Of a stretch of 64,000 bases of DNA, positions 28,849-37,660 are shown one piece after another. How positions within the stretch are numbered: the stretch's first letter is position 1; the number at the start of each line of letters is the position of its first letter. The notes beneath the pieces were generated by a model. It ran no database searches and was not told where the DNA came from. It was given only the letters and a program-made list of their open reading frames with translations. The stretch comes from Bacillus paralicheniformis (lineage in GTDB: Bacteria; Bacillota; Bacilli; Bacillales; Bacillaceae), in NCBI RefSeq assembly GCF_001042485.2, contig NZ_LBMN02000016.1:1-64000 (forward strand). Direction: 5' to 3'. A program made the translations under genes and the position numbers.

Positions 28849-29949
28849 TTATATTAGAGATCTGCGTAAAAACACGTGAACGCCTTTAGGCGCGTGGGCG
28901 ACAATTTTTTGGTTCGCCTCTTGGACAGTTACCCAGCCGAGGCCCGAGAACACAACGTCCGTTTTCGGCTCTTTAATCGTAAACGTATGTTTAACAAGCT
29001 CCGGAAACGAGTCAAGATCTTCTTTTGCAGGGGGAGCAAGCATTTCCCCAGCGTGTTTTTCATACAGCTGATCCGCGTTTTCAAGCTTTGTTCTGTGGAT
29101 GTTGAGTTCATTCGGCATATAGCATACAAACGAAGATCTGCCTCCGCTTGCATAATCAAACCGCGACAATCCGCCGAAAAACAGCGTCTGTTCTTCGTTC
29201 AGCTGAAAGGTGCGGGGCTTTAGCTCCTTCTTCGGCGTTAATATTTTCAGATCGCGTTTCGCGACATAGTGCGCCATTTGATGATGGTTGATGATTCCCG
29301 GCGTATCATACATCGCCGATCCGTCATCCAGAGGAATTTCAATCGCGTCAAGCGTTGTCCCCGGATATTGAGATGTCGTAATAATGTCGCCCTCTCCGGA
29401 AACCTCTTTAATAATCCGATTGATAAACGTTGATTTTCCTACGTTCGTACACCCGACGACATATACGTCTTTGCCCTGCCTGTAATATTCGATCGCGTCG
29501 ATCGCATCTTTCATCCCCTGCCCTCGCCCGGCGCTGACGAGCAGCACATCAACAGGCCTTAAGCCGAGCTCTTTCGCTTCGCGCTTCATCCAGTTTACAA
29601 GGCGCTCGCGCTTGACTGATTTAGGGAGAATGTCTGCTTTGTTTCCTATTAATAAGATCGGATTGCCTCCGACAAAGCGGTTTAGCCCGTTGATCCAGCT
29701 TCCGTTGAAATCAAAGATGTCGATGATTTTCACGATAAGCGAATCCGTTTCCCCGATGCCGTGCAGGATTTTCAAAAAGTCATCGTCCGTCAGTGAAACA
29801 TCCTGAATTTCGTTATAATTTTTCAATCTGAAGCAGCGCTGGCAGATGACATTATCTTTTAACAGCGATGCTTCAGGCGCGTAGCCCAGTTTATTTTTAT
29901 CTTCGGTTTGAATGGCGACTCCGCATCCGATACAAACTACCTTTTCCAT
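28849..29949 (-). CDS. yqeH: Ribosome biogenesis GTPase YqeH
   Basis: 366-residue circularly permuted GTPase needed for 30S assembly. A zinc finger (C6, C9, C36, C39) precedes the G domain, in which G4 (NKAD, 103-106) comes before G1 (GCTNVGKST, 166-174) and G3 (DTPG, 215-218). The C-terminal TRAP-like domain binds RNA. Starts 3 bp after the yqeG stop. Confidence 0.97.
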   Translation of the reverse strand: MEKVVCIGCGVAIQTEDKNKLGYAPEASLLKDNVICQRCFRLKNYNEIQDVSLTDDDFLKILHGIGETDSLIVKIIDIFDFNGSWINGLNRFVGGNPILLIGNKADILPKSVKRERLVNWMKREAKELGLRPVDVLLVSAGRGQGMKDAIDAIEYYRQGKDVYVVGCTNVGKSTFINRIIKEVSGEGDIITTSQYPGTTLDAIEIPLDDGSAMYDTPGIINHHQMAHYVAKRDLKILTPKKELKPRTFQLNEEQTLFFGGLSRFDYASGGRSSFVCYMPNELNIHRTKLENADQLYEKHAGEMLAPPAKEDLDSFPELVKHTFTIKEPKTDVVFSGLGWVTVQEANQKIVAHAPKGVHVFLRRSLI

Positions 29950-29952
29950 TCT

Positions 29953-30471
29953 TTAATCCTCCCACTGAATATGGCCTTTCCGTTTTAAAGCGCTGAGAAT
30001 TCTGCGTTCCACCTGGCGGTTGAAACGCGTAAAAAAGCCGTCGGAAGCAGCCACAGGCACGACAAGAATGGTATGAAACCCATTGCGGTTCCCTCCCAGC
30101 ACATCTGTCATGAGCTGATCTCCTATGACAACGACGTCTTCTTTTTTAAGACCCATATTTTTGACGGCTTTTCTGAAAGCTCTGCCCATCGGCTTTTTCG
30201 CTTTGTAAATAAACGGAATATTAAGCGGTTCAGAAAATATTTTGACGCGTTTTTCATTATTATTTGAGACAATTGTCACTTTAATGCCGTGCTCTTTCAT
30301 CTCTTCAAACCACTCGATGAGACGCGGTGTCGCACTAGGCCTGTCCCATTCTACAAGCGTGTTGTCCAAATCCGTAATAATCCCTTTTACATTGCGCTCT
30401 TTTAGTTTTTCAGGGGTAATATGAAAAATATTTTTTACAAATTCATCCGGCAAAAAGAACTTTTTTAACAC
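29953..30471 (-). CDS. yqeG: HAD-family phosphatase YqeG
   Basis: 172-residue HAD IIIA phosphatase with motif I ITDLDNTLVEW (Asp34, Asp36), motif II TIVSNN, and motif III/IV KKPMGRAF ... VVIGDQLMTDVLGG. Substrate unknown; relatives dephosphorylate phosphatidylglycerophosphate. Start is a GTG (30469-30471) 9 nt after AAGGG, giving the family length; a longer frame adds 14 residues. First gene of the operon ending with yqeM. Confidence 0.94.
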   Translation of the reverse strand: MLKKFFLPDEFVKNIFHITPEKLKERNVKGIITDLDNTLVEWDRPSATPRLIEWFEEMKEHGIKVTIVSNNNEKRVKIFSEPLNIPFIYKAKKPMGRAFRKAVKNMGLKKEDVVVIGDQLMTDVLGGNRNGFHTILVVPVAASDGFFTRFNRQVERRILSALKRKGHIQWED

Positions 30472-30594
30472 AAAGCCGCACCCTTTCCTTTCAATTACTG
30501 CTTCTTTTTTCAATGTGTCGAATCAAATCTAAAAGTGTCTTAAAAAATCGGCTGTCCGAAAAGTTTTCGACATATAATAGGATTCTTCAACAGG

Positions 30595-30694
30595 TGTGGA
30601 TAAAATTACACACAGTATCCACTCATATTTCATCGACCTTTTATTAAATTATAAACATGATACCCACAAGTTATCCACTTTTTGGTGTGGATAA
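30595..30694. promoter_or_regulatory. Cluster of DnaA boxes upstream of sda
   Basis: Two perfect boxes TGTGGATAA (30595-30603 and 30686-30694) and an 8/9 box TTATCCACT (30671-30679), with two 7/9 candidates at 30615-30623 and 30660-30668. sda transcription in B. subtilis is DnaA-controlled, so these are expected regulatory sites. A plausible promoter lies just after (TTGCCC 30709-30714, 16-bp spacer, TATAGG 30731-30736). Confidence 0.85.
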
Positions 30695-30821
30695 CAGAAC
30701 GATTGTTCTTGCCCAATATTCATGATAGATTATAGGTACTTCAAACAAAGATCATATAACTTAACATTTTATGCTTATTCCAAACAGGTTATTCCAATTT
30801 TTATGAGGAGGTGTCTTTCCC

Positions 30822-30980
30822 ATTAAATGGGTACCGAGTATGAAAAAGCTGTCTGATGAACTTTTAATAGAATCATACATTAAAGCAAATGAGATGAATT
30901 TAAACCGCGAATTCATCGAGCTGATTGAAACCGAAATCAAAAGAAGGTCGCTCGGTCATCTGCTTTCCGTCTCTTCATAG
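30822..30980 (+). CDS. sda: Sporulation checkpoint inhibitor Sda
   Basis: Helical-hairpin inhibitor of histidine kinase KinA that blocks Spo0A phosphorylation when replication is disturbed. The conserved core [20 protein letters not shown] ... [12 protein letters not shown] starts at ATG 30840 (46 residues). However the only ribosome binding site, GAGGAGGTG (30805-30813), is 28 nt from that ATG and correctly spaced from an in-frame ATT at 30822, which would add IKWVPS (52 residues). I annotate the ATT start and give 30840 as the alternative. Its promoter holds a DnaA-box cluster. Confidence 0.9.
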   Translation: MKWVPSMKKLSDELLIESYIKANEMNLNREFIELIETEIKRRSLGHLLSVSS

Positions 30981-31069
30981 CTCAAGCACTCCCGGGCGCT
31001 CTTGCCGCTTTTTTTCACTTAGGTTGATATTATATCACTTGAATAATACGCTTACTACTGTTTTTCATG

Positions 31070-31094
31070 AAAAAACACCTCTCTAAAAGAGGTG
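31070..31094 (-). terminator. Terminator after the small spore-type membrane protein gene
   Basis: CACCTCT / AGAGGTG stem with a 5-nt loop followed by six Ts on the minus strand. Confidence 0.85.
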
Positions 31095-31250
31095 CTATTT
31101 GAAGAATCCGTGAGGACTAAGCCAGTAGAACCCGCCGATGACGAGCAGGACGACTAAAAGGACGACAACGAACGCATATCCGTATGCGGCGCCTGCATAT
31201 CCGGGATAAGCCGGGTACGAACACGGACCAGCGGGAAAAGGATATCCCAT
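31095..31250 (-). CDS. Small Tyr/Gly-rich membrane protein (YjcZ-like)
   Basis: 51-residue protein: a Pro/Tyr/Gly-rich head (MGYPFPAGPCSYPAYPGY) then a membrane helix (AFVVVLLVVLLVIGGFYWL). It resembles the small hydrophobic YjcZ/YosA-type sporulation proteins, though the fit to that family is approximate. AAAGGAGG ribosome binding site 9 nt upstream; own terminator. A CATAGGCTG element 30-40 bp upstream is reminiscent of a SigK -10 but imperfect. Expression late in sporulation is inference. Confidence 0.75.
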   Translation of the reverse strand: MGYPFPAGPCSYPAYPGYAGAAYGYAFVVVLLVVLLVIGGFYWLSPHGFFK

Positions 31251-31327
31251 CGCATCATTCCTCCTTTAGACTGTTATAGTAACAGCCTATGAAGAAAAAG
31301 GAGAAATGGCTAGGCCTTTTACTTAAA

Positions 31328-32059
31328 TCAAGAAGTTTTTATGACTTTACTTTCATTAATTCCTTCAAAAACAATTCGCGCGCCTTTTGGGGTTAAGTGA
31401 TTTCCCGATGGGTCGATAAACCCCGAATGGATCAGCTTCTCATCTGTAGCTCCGCCTGCTTTTTTCACGATGTTTTTCCAGTTGTCGATTAGCGGCACAT
31501 CAAGCTCACGCGCCGTTTCCCTTGTGACGTCATTATAGGAATCGTGCCATTTACGCGCTCCTCCGTATTTTTCAAACGAAGCAGCCCGGTATCTTGCATA
31601 ATAAAAGATGTTGTCCCCGCTTCCTTCGACGATCGGCAGGCACGTCATTAATATCGGCTCTATCCCGCGGCGGCGGCTTTCTTTAACAAAATAATAGAGG
31701 TTTTCTTTAAACCTTTTTTTCGATACGCGCGGCAGCCCTTTCGCAAGAATTGCTGCATCATTTGTTCCGAACATGATAAAAAGATATGCCGGCTCGTCAT
31801 CCAGCACATCCTTCCTGAACCGAAGCCTGGCGTCTTCCGTTGTTTCTCCGCCTATTCCCGCATTATTTATTTTGTACTGCCCTTGAAGGGAAGTCTGAAG
31901 TAAATTGACCCATTTTTCCGCTTTTGGATAATCGCGAAATTGCCAATTTGAGCCGCGTGTATTGCTGTCTCCAAATGCTACGACTTTTCTGGGATCGTCC
32001 TCTCCGCAGCCTGCAAGCAGAAGCAGAAAGACGAGGACCATCACCAAGCTTTTTTTCAT
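31328..32059 (-). CDS. yqeF: SGNH/GDSL hydrolase lipoprotein YqeF
   Basis: 243-residue exported lipoprotein: signal MKKSLVMVLVFLLLLAGC with lipobox Cys18, then an SGNH-hydrolase fold with FGDSNTRG (nucleophile Ser32), GIGGETT, FGTNDA and a C-terminal DPSGNH block. Esterase/lipase-type activity on an unknown substrate outside the membrane. Start at the ATG 32057-32059 with GGAGGTGG; the longer frame adds five codons. Confidence 0.9.
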   Translation of the reverse strand: MKKSLVMVLVFLLLLAGCGEDDPRKVVAFGDSNTRGSNWQFRDYPKAEKWVNLLQTSLQGQYKINNAGIGGETTEDARLRFRKDVLDDEPAYLFIMFGTNDAAILAKGLPRVSKKRFKENLYYFVKESRRRGIEPILMTCLPIVEGSGDNIFYYARYRAASFEKYGGARKWHDSYNDVTRETARELDVPLIDNWKNIVKKAGGATDEKLIHSGFIDPSGNHLTPKGARIVFEGINESKVIKTS

Positions 32060-32203
32060 TCGTTCCACCTCCAAAAGCCAATACTACGATCATATAGGAG
32101 AGAAGCTGCACTTTCAATGGGAGAAATCTCTGCCATCCTGCAAGCGTTTAGTCCTTACTATGCCTTTAACCTGTCCCCCCTGTTTAAAAACATTCGTATT
32201 GGT

Positions 32204-32968
32204 TCACGGTTTTCCGACAAACAATGAATATGTTTTGACAGGTCGAAAGCCTAATTTTTCAGCGAGGCGAATCGATGCGTCGTTTTGCCGGTCGCAATCC
32301 CAGCGCGGTTTCAAGCGGTTCTCTATTGCATACGCGATAAAGGCGCCGGCGCAGCGGACTGCAAACCCACGTCCCCTGTAATCCGGGTGTGTTACGATAT
32401 CAACTTCGGCAAAGCGTTCCGAACAAAAAATGGTGACACATTCACTGGCGATCACACCTTCATGCGACACTTTAAATCCGAAACCGTTCTTCAAAAAACG
32501 GCCTGGCCCTCCCCAATACTCAACCGCGTATTTTTCCGTAAAATTCACGCTTTTTTGAAGGTCATCTTCAGAAAATCTTTCAACACCGGCAAATGCGGCG
32601 CTGCGAACATATTCCTCTTTTCCGAGGAAAAATGACACGCGCTCCATTTGCTGCAGAGGCTCGCCAAGCCCCCCGATTAAAAAGGCGTCCCACTCTTCAG
32701 AAGCCGAAAACACGGTAAAGCGCGCTCCGTTCCTCTGTTCATTCAGATAATGAAGCCATTCGCTCCTTCCGCTGTCGGGGATATCTCCAGCGACATAATA
32801 AATCCCGGTAGCTGTTCGAAAAAGAACAGTGGCCGGTGTGAGGAAATCATCGATATAAACGTTTCCTTCGATAAGTCCTTCGGCTATCGCATGCGCGAAT
32901 GTCGGACTTTCTTCTGTTAACAAAACCTTTGCTTTTCGTTTTTCACTCGATTTCAGTTCAATCATCAT
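32204..32968 (-). CDS. GNAT acetyltransferase, ZmaR-like
   Basis: 254-residue protein whose C-terminal half is a GNAT domain of the PF12746 (zwittermicin A resistance ZmaR-like) type: VDIVTHPDYRGRGFAVRCAGAFIAYAIE is the acetyl-CoA loop, and DASIRLAEKLGF closes the domain. The N-terminal half is specific to this group. Substrate unknown. A start at MMIELKSS (32966-32968) with GAGGGGG avoids overlap with the preceding DUF2294 gene, whose stop is 28 bp upstream. Confidence 0.85.
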   Translation of the reverse strand: MMIELKSSEKRKAKVLLTEESPTFAHAIAEGLIEGNVYIDDFLTPATVLFRTATGIYYVAGDIPDSGRSEWLHYLNEQRNGARFTVFSASEEWDAFLIGGLGEPLQQMERVSFFLGKEEYVRSAAFAGVERFSEDDLQKSVNFTEKYAVEYWGGPGRFLKNGFGFKVSHEGVIASECVTIFCSERFAEVDIVTHPDYRGRGFAVRCAGAFIAYAIENRLKPRWDCDRQNDASIRLAEKLGFRPVKTYSLFVGKP

Positions 32969-32996
32969 GACTCCCCCTCGAACTTGAGACCGATCG

Positions 32997-33371
32997 TCAA
33001 GCCCCGCTGGCTGATTCGGTGCCGTATTCAATATTGCGGTCAAAGATAAAAACAGACACCGCAATATCCTCCTGAATTTTGATGTCTGTAAAAAGGTGCT
33101 CGAGCTTCGCTCCGATGAGCTGCTCCATTCCCTCAGGCACGTGATTGGAGTAGTGTTTCTGAATCAGGGTCGTCCTTGCGGCATGGACCATTTCCCTTCC
33201 CTCCGACGTGCTTGCAATAAATTGCTCGCTCGCCGTCAAATTGCCGTAAAGCGTCGAAACTGCCATATTGTCGACAAAGACCGTGTGAATCCGTTCAGGC
33301 CCCTTGCCAAACAGCTCTTTTCGAAGCTTGCGGATCATATCGTTGAATTCGTGGATTTTTTTAGACATCAT
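32997..33371 (-). CDS. yrhF: DUF2294 protein, YrhF-like
   Basis: 124-residue protein of the DUF2294 family (IRKLRKELFGKGPERIHTVFVDNMAVSTLYG), often encoded beside formate dehydrogenases, as in the B. subtilis yrh locus. No catalytic motif is evident and its role is unknown. Two adjacent ATGs (33371 and 33368) are possible starts. Divergent from the formate dehydrogenase gene. Confidence 0.85.
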   Translation of the reverse strand: MMSKKIHEFNDMIRKLRKELFGKGPERIHTVFVDNMAVSTLYGNLTASEQFIASTSEGREMVHAARTTLIQKHYSNHVPEGMEQLIGAKLEHLFTDIKIQEDIAVSVFIFDRNIEYGTESASGA

Positions 33372-33675
33372 GCATACCCCTTCCGTTTAAACCTTCCATC
33401 TGTCTCGATGTCCCCTTAGACATTTCACTTGGTTAAAATTTTCCTATTCTATTGAATTATAATCAATATCACTTTATAATAAAAGCCGGGCTGATGGATT
33501 TGTAATACCGTCGTGTTATGAATCTATCGAATTCTGACAATATAGGATTGGTCTGTTAGTAAGCTTTGCTAGTAAACTATTCCGCCATGTATGTCTATAC
33601 CGCTTTCCGCGCCAGGATTCGGTATATATGTACATGGCTTTTTTGATTTTGAAAAGATGATGGAGGGGAATAAAG
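33372..33675. other. Divergent promoter region of the formate dehydrogenase locus
   Basis: 304 bp without a gene. It contains a dyad ATTGAATTATAATCAAT at 33451-33467 followed by a TATAAT-like tract (33475-33480). The dyad looks like an operator, but I cannot assign its regulator. Confidence 0.4.
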
Positions 33676-36615
33676 ATGGACGGAAAGCCAATCAGTGTCC
33701 GGATAGACGGCAAAGAAATTAAAGCAGCGGCCGGGGCAACCGTTTTAGACATATTGAACAAAAACGGGTTTGAACACCCGCAAATATGCCATGTTCCGGA
33801 GACGGATCCTATTCAAACGTGTGATACCTGTATTGTGGAAGCAGACGGAAAATTAAAACGGGCATGCTCCCTGCGGGCAGAAGACGGAATGACGGTCAGC
33901 CTGTCTGGAGAACGGGTCAAAGCAGCACAAAAAGAAGCAATGGACCGCCTGCTCGAAAACCATTTGCTTTATTGTACGGTATGCGACAACAACAACGGCA
34001 ACTGTACGCTACATAATACGGCAGAAATGATGGGAATCGAAGAGCAGAAATACCCTTACACGCCAAAAGAAGACCCGTCTTGCGCAGTCGATATGTCGCA
34101 CCCCTTTTACCGCTATGATCCGAATCAGTGCATCGCATGCGGACAATGTGTTGAAGTGTGCCAAAACCTGCAGGTCAATGAGACGCTCTCAATTGATTGG
34201 GAGCGTGAACGGCCGCGGGTGATCTGGGATGAAGGCGTTTCAATCAACGAGTCATCATGCGTCAGCTGCGGGCAGTGTGTCACGGTTTGTCCGTGCAATG
34301 CGTTAATGGAAAAATCGATGCTTGGAAAAGCCGGGTTCATGACAGGCATCAAACCGGATGTCATGGAGCCAATGATCGACCTTGTCAAAGATGTAGAGCC
34401 GGGATACAGCAGCATCTTTGCCGTTTCAGAAGTCGAGGCGGCGATGCGTTCACAGCGGATCAAAAAGACAAAGACCGTCTGTACATTTTGCGGTGTCGGC
34501 TGTTCATATGAAGTATGGACAAAAGGCCGTGACATCTTAAAAATTCAGCCTGTGTCAGAAGCTCCCGTCAACGCCATTTCGACGTGTGTGAAAGGGAAAT
34601 TCGGATGGGATTTCGTAAATGCGGAAGAACGTTTAACCAAACCGCTGATCCGCAAAAATGACGAATTTGTAGAATCAACTTGGGAAGAAGCGCTTGACTA
34701 CGTCGCCCGCAGATTAGGCTCGATTCGGGAGCAGAGCGGAAAAGACGCCGTCGGGTTTATTTCGTCTTCAAAAATTACGAATGAAGAAAACTACTTGATG
34801 CAAAAGCTGGCGCGGCAAGTATTTGGCACAAACAATGTCGACAACTGCTCGCGGTACTGCCAGTCTCCGGCAACGGACGGATTATTCCGCACAGTCGGCA
34901 TGGGCGGTGATGCCGGCACCATTCAAGACATCGCGAAAGCAGGCCTCGTCATCATCGTCGGCGCCAACCCGGCCGAAGGCCACCCGGTACTGGCAACCCG
35001 TGTGAAGCGCGCCCATAAGCTTCACGGACAAAAGCTGATCGTCGCCGACCTTCGCAAAAACGAAATGGCCGAACGCTCGGATCTGTTTATCAGACCGCGG
35101 CAAGGAACTGATCAAGTATGGCTGATGGCCGTGACGAAGTATATGATCGACCAAGGCTGGCACGATCAGGCGTTTATCAATGAAAACGTCAATTTCTTTG
35201 AAGAATATAAACAATCGCTTGAGACATACACCCTTGAATATGCAGAAAAAATCACAGGCATTAATCAACAGACGCTGATCCAAATCGCTGAGATGATCCG
35301 TGACGCCGACGGCACGTGCGTCCTCTGGGGGATGGGAGTCACCCAAAACACAGGCGGTTCCGACACGTCCGCCGCGATTTCAAACCTTCTTTTAGCTACC
35401 GGCAATTACCGCCGCCCGGGCGCTGGGGCGTACCCGCTCCGCGGCCACAACAATGTCCAGGGCGCCTGCGATATGGGGACGCTTCCCGGCTGGCTTCCGG
35501 GATATCAGCATATTACAGATGACAAAGCGCGGAAAAAGTTCGAAAAAGCTTACGGCACAACAATCGACGAGAAGCCCGGACTCGACAACATCGAAATGCT
35601 TCACGCCGTTGAAGAAGGCAAAATGAAAGCCATGTATATCGTCGGAGAAGATATGGCTTTAGTCGATTCAAACGCAAACCGGGTCCATGACATTTTATCA
35701 AGCCTTGATTTCCTTGTGGTTCAGGATATGTTTCTTTCAAAAACAGCCCAATACGCCGACGTTGTTCTGCCTGCGTCAGCTTCGCTTGAAAAAGAAGGAA
35801 CTTTTACAAACACGGAAAGACGCGTCCAGCGATTGTATCAGGCCCTTTCGCCCCTCGGAGACGCAAAGCCGGACTGGGTCATCATTCAAGAGATCGCAAA
35901 CCGGCTTGGAGCTGACTGGCATTACAGCCACCCGGGAGACATTTTTTCAGAAATGGCAAGCCTGTCACCACTGTTCGCAAAGGCGGATTATGACGCAATT
36001 GAAGGATGGAACAGCTTCCTGTGGGGCAGCCTGACCGGAGAAAGCACGCCTCTTTTATATGAAGACGGCTTTAACTTCCCTGATCGGAAAGCGCGCTTTG
36101 CCCTAGCAGACTGGACAGAGCCTGCCGAATTCCCTGAAGAGTACGACCTTCACATTAACAACGGCCGAATGCTGGAGCATTTTCACGAAGGAAATATGAC
36201 GAACAAATCAGCAGGCATCCAAGCCAAAGTGCCGGACGTCTTTGTTGAAGTCTCGCCTGAGCTCGCCAAAGACAGGGGCATCTGCGACGGATCGCAGGTC
36301 AGACTGATCTCGCCGTTTGGCTCCGTAAAATTAACCGCGCTTGTGACAGACCGGGTTAGAGCGAACGAATTGTATTTGCCGATGAACTCGACAGATAAAG
36401 AATCGGCGATCAATTTCTTGACAGGCCCCGCAGTAGATGCGCGTACCAATACACCTGCTTACAAGCAGACAAAAGTGCGTATGGAAGTGCTCGGCGGATG
36501 CGCAGAACCGCCGCTGCCGAAAACAAATCCGCGCAATAAGAAACGCCATCCGCAAAACGGAGCTGAAGTCGAGCGGAAATGGAAGCGTCCGGGGTACGTT
36601 CATTTAACAGACTAA
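33676..36615 (+). CDS. yrhE: Formate dehydrogenase, molybdopterin subunit (YrhE/ForC type)
   Basis: 979-residue iron-sulfur molybdoenzyme. In order: a 2Fe-2S ferredoxin-like domain (CHVPETDPIQTCDTCIVEADG), a His-Cys cluster region, two 4Fe-4S motifs (CIACGQCVEVCQ, CVSCGQCVTVCP), then the Mo-bisMGD domains starting with the cluster CTFCGVGCSYE. The active-site residue is Cys395 rather than selenocysteine, in NCSRYCQSPAT; it is followed by Gln where classical formate dehydrogenases have His. It is followed 21 bp later by its DUF1641 partner; B. subtilis pairs of this kind form ForCE complexes that pass formate electrons towards menaquinone. Confidence 0.93.
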   Translation: MDGKPISVRIDGKEIKAAAGATVLDILNKNGFEHPQICHVPETDPIQTCDTCIVEADGKLKRACSLRAEDGMTVSLSGERVKAAQKEAMDRLLENHLLYCTVCDNNNGNCTLHNTAEMMGIEEQKYPYTPKEDPSCAVDMSHPFYRYDPNQCIACGQCVEVCQNLQVNETLSIDWERERPRVIWDEGVSINESSCVSCGQCVTVCPCNALMEKSMLGKAGFMTGIKPDVMEPMIDLVKDVEPGYSSIFAVSEVEAAMRSQRIKKTKTVCTFCGVGCSYEVWTKGRDILKIQPVSEAPVNAISTCVKGKFGWDFVNAEERLTKPLIRKNDEFVESTWEEALDYVARRLGSIREQSGKDAVGFISSSKITNEENYLMQKLARQVFGTNNVDNCSRYCQSPATDGLFRTVGMGGDAGTIQDIAKAGLVIIVGANPAEGHPVLATRVKRAHKLHGQKLIVADLRKNEMAERSDLFIRPRQGTDQVWLMAVTKYMIDQGWHDQAFINENVNFFEEYKQSLETYTLEYAEKITGINQQTLIQIAEMIRDADGTCVLWGMGVTQNTGGSDTSAAISNLLLATGNYRRPGAGAYPLRGHNNVQGACDMGTLPGWLPGYQHITDDKARKKFEKAYGTTIDEKPGLDNIEMLHAVEEGKMKAMYIVGEDMALVDSNANRVHDILSSLDFLVVQDMFLSKTAQYADVVLPASASLEKEGTFTNTERRVQRLYQALSPLGDAKPDWVIIQEIANRLGADWHYSHPGDIFSEMASLSPLFAKADYDAIEGWNSFLWGSLTGESTPLLYEDGFNFPDRKARFALADWTEPAEFPEEYDLHINNGRMLEHFHEGNMTNKSAGIQAKVPDVFVEVSPELAKDRGICDGSQVRLISPFGSVKLTALVTDRVRANELYLPMNSTDKESAINFLTGPAVDARTNTPAYKQTKVRMEVLGGCAEPPLPKTNPRNKKRHPQNGAEVERKWKRPGYVHLTD

Positions 36616-36636
36616 ATCAAAAGGAGGTCATCACAC

Positions 36637-37116
36637 ATGGCAGCTCCCATCACCGCCATCCGCAAAGAAGACAAATCTGAGGAGCAAATGAAGCTTGAAA
36701 AATTAGAAGAACTCAAAACCCTTTTGGCTGAACAGGAAGCCGCCGTTTCAAAAACGATGAAGCTTCTCGGCGAACTGAACGGCCTCGGGGTCCTTGATGC
36801 CGCAGACAGCATGATCGGCGCGAAGGAAGATATCGCCAAAATCGTCCTCGGCCAGCTGTCTAAAGAGCCGGCCAAAAACCTGATGAATACAGCCATTGCG
36901 ACAGGCGGCGCGCTCTCCAAAGCCGAACCGGAAATCATGGGGAAACTGGTAGAAAGCATCGTCGCCGGCACAAAACAAGGAGAAGACTTTTTAAAAAGCG
37001 ATAAAAAAACCGGAGTCCTCGATCTGCTGAAAGCCATGAACGACCCGGACATCAACCGGGCCGTCGGCTTCGGCCTGCAATTTTTAAAAGGCATGGGAAA
37101 AGCATTGAAAGACTAA
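36637..37116 (+). CDS. yrhD: DUF1641 subunit of formate dehydrogenase (YrhD/ForE type)
   Basis: 159-residue, Lys/Glu-rich helical protein of the DUF1641 family (NGLGVLDAADSMIGAKEDIAKIVL), which accompanies ForC-type formate dehydrogenases and is thought to link them to the membrane quinone pool. AAAGGAGG ribosome binding site; followed by a strong terminator. Confidence 0.9.
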   Translation: MAAPITAIRKEDKSEEQMKLEKLEELKTLLAEQEAAVSKTMKLLGELNGLGVLDAADSMIGAKEDIAKIVLGQLSKEPAKNLMNTAIATGGALSKAEPEIMGKLVESIVAGTKQGEDFLKSDKKTGVLDLLKAMNDPDINRAVGFGLQFLKGMGKALKD

Positions 37117-37123
37117 CAAATAA

Positions 37124-37155
37124 GAAAACCGGCTCACCACTTTGAGCCGGTTTTC
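37124..37155. terminator. Terminator after yrhD
   Basis: Perfect 13-bp stem GAAAACCGGCTCA with its complement around a 6-nt loop. Confidence 0.88.
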
Positions 37156-37189
37156 CTATTGGCGATAGAAGCAAACGCTTTCTGTCGCC

Positions 37190-37369
37190 TCATTTGCTGT
37201 GTGTTTCATCTTTTTTATTCAGCGATTCTTTTAAAATATTAAAAACTGCCACCGCAATAACGACAGTCATTAAACCTGTCGTCAGCGGGTTTGGGAAGGT
37301 TTCCTGAACTCCGATCATGACCACGCTCAGTACAATTAACGAAAGTATGAACAGACGTTTGTTTTTCAT
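37190..37369 (-). CDS. Small two-helix membrane protein
   Basis: 59-residue protein starting MKNKRLFILSLIVLSVVMIG with two membrane segments (about 5-20 and 29-47) and a polar tail (KESLNKKDETHSK). No family recognised. The ribosome binding site is weak (CGGTGCGGC), which lowers confidence. It lies between the formate dehydrogenase genes and sigK, on the opposite strand. Confidence 0.5.
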   Translation of the reverse strand: MKNKRLFILSLIVLSVVMIGVQETFPNPLTTGLMTVVIAVAVFNILKESLNKKDETHSK

Positions 37370-37660
37370 CTGCCGCACCGGACCGACTGGTTGATAACGT
37401 TTACCCTATGGTGAACCGTCCGGCACCCTCACCTCCTTGCCTTTATTATCCCGCTCTTGTTAACTTTTGTAAACGGATAAAAAATGGAAGCGGTTGCACC
37501 AGTCGCCATCACCGGCGAAAACAAGCGGCTTCATGCAGAACAGAACGCCGGAATATTTGGCAGTCCGGCAATTTTGCCGCGTACAGACACAGACATCCCC
37601 CCTCCCACATACATTTACATATAGGCTTCTGCCTACATACATTATGTGGAGGTGCCGATA

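Noticed and set aside
37485-37498. cre-like site TGGAAGCGGTTGCA for CcpA
   Set aside because: Two mismatches at conserved positions and no fitting promoter beside it.
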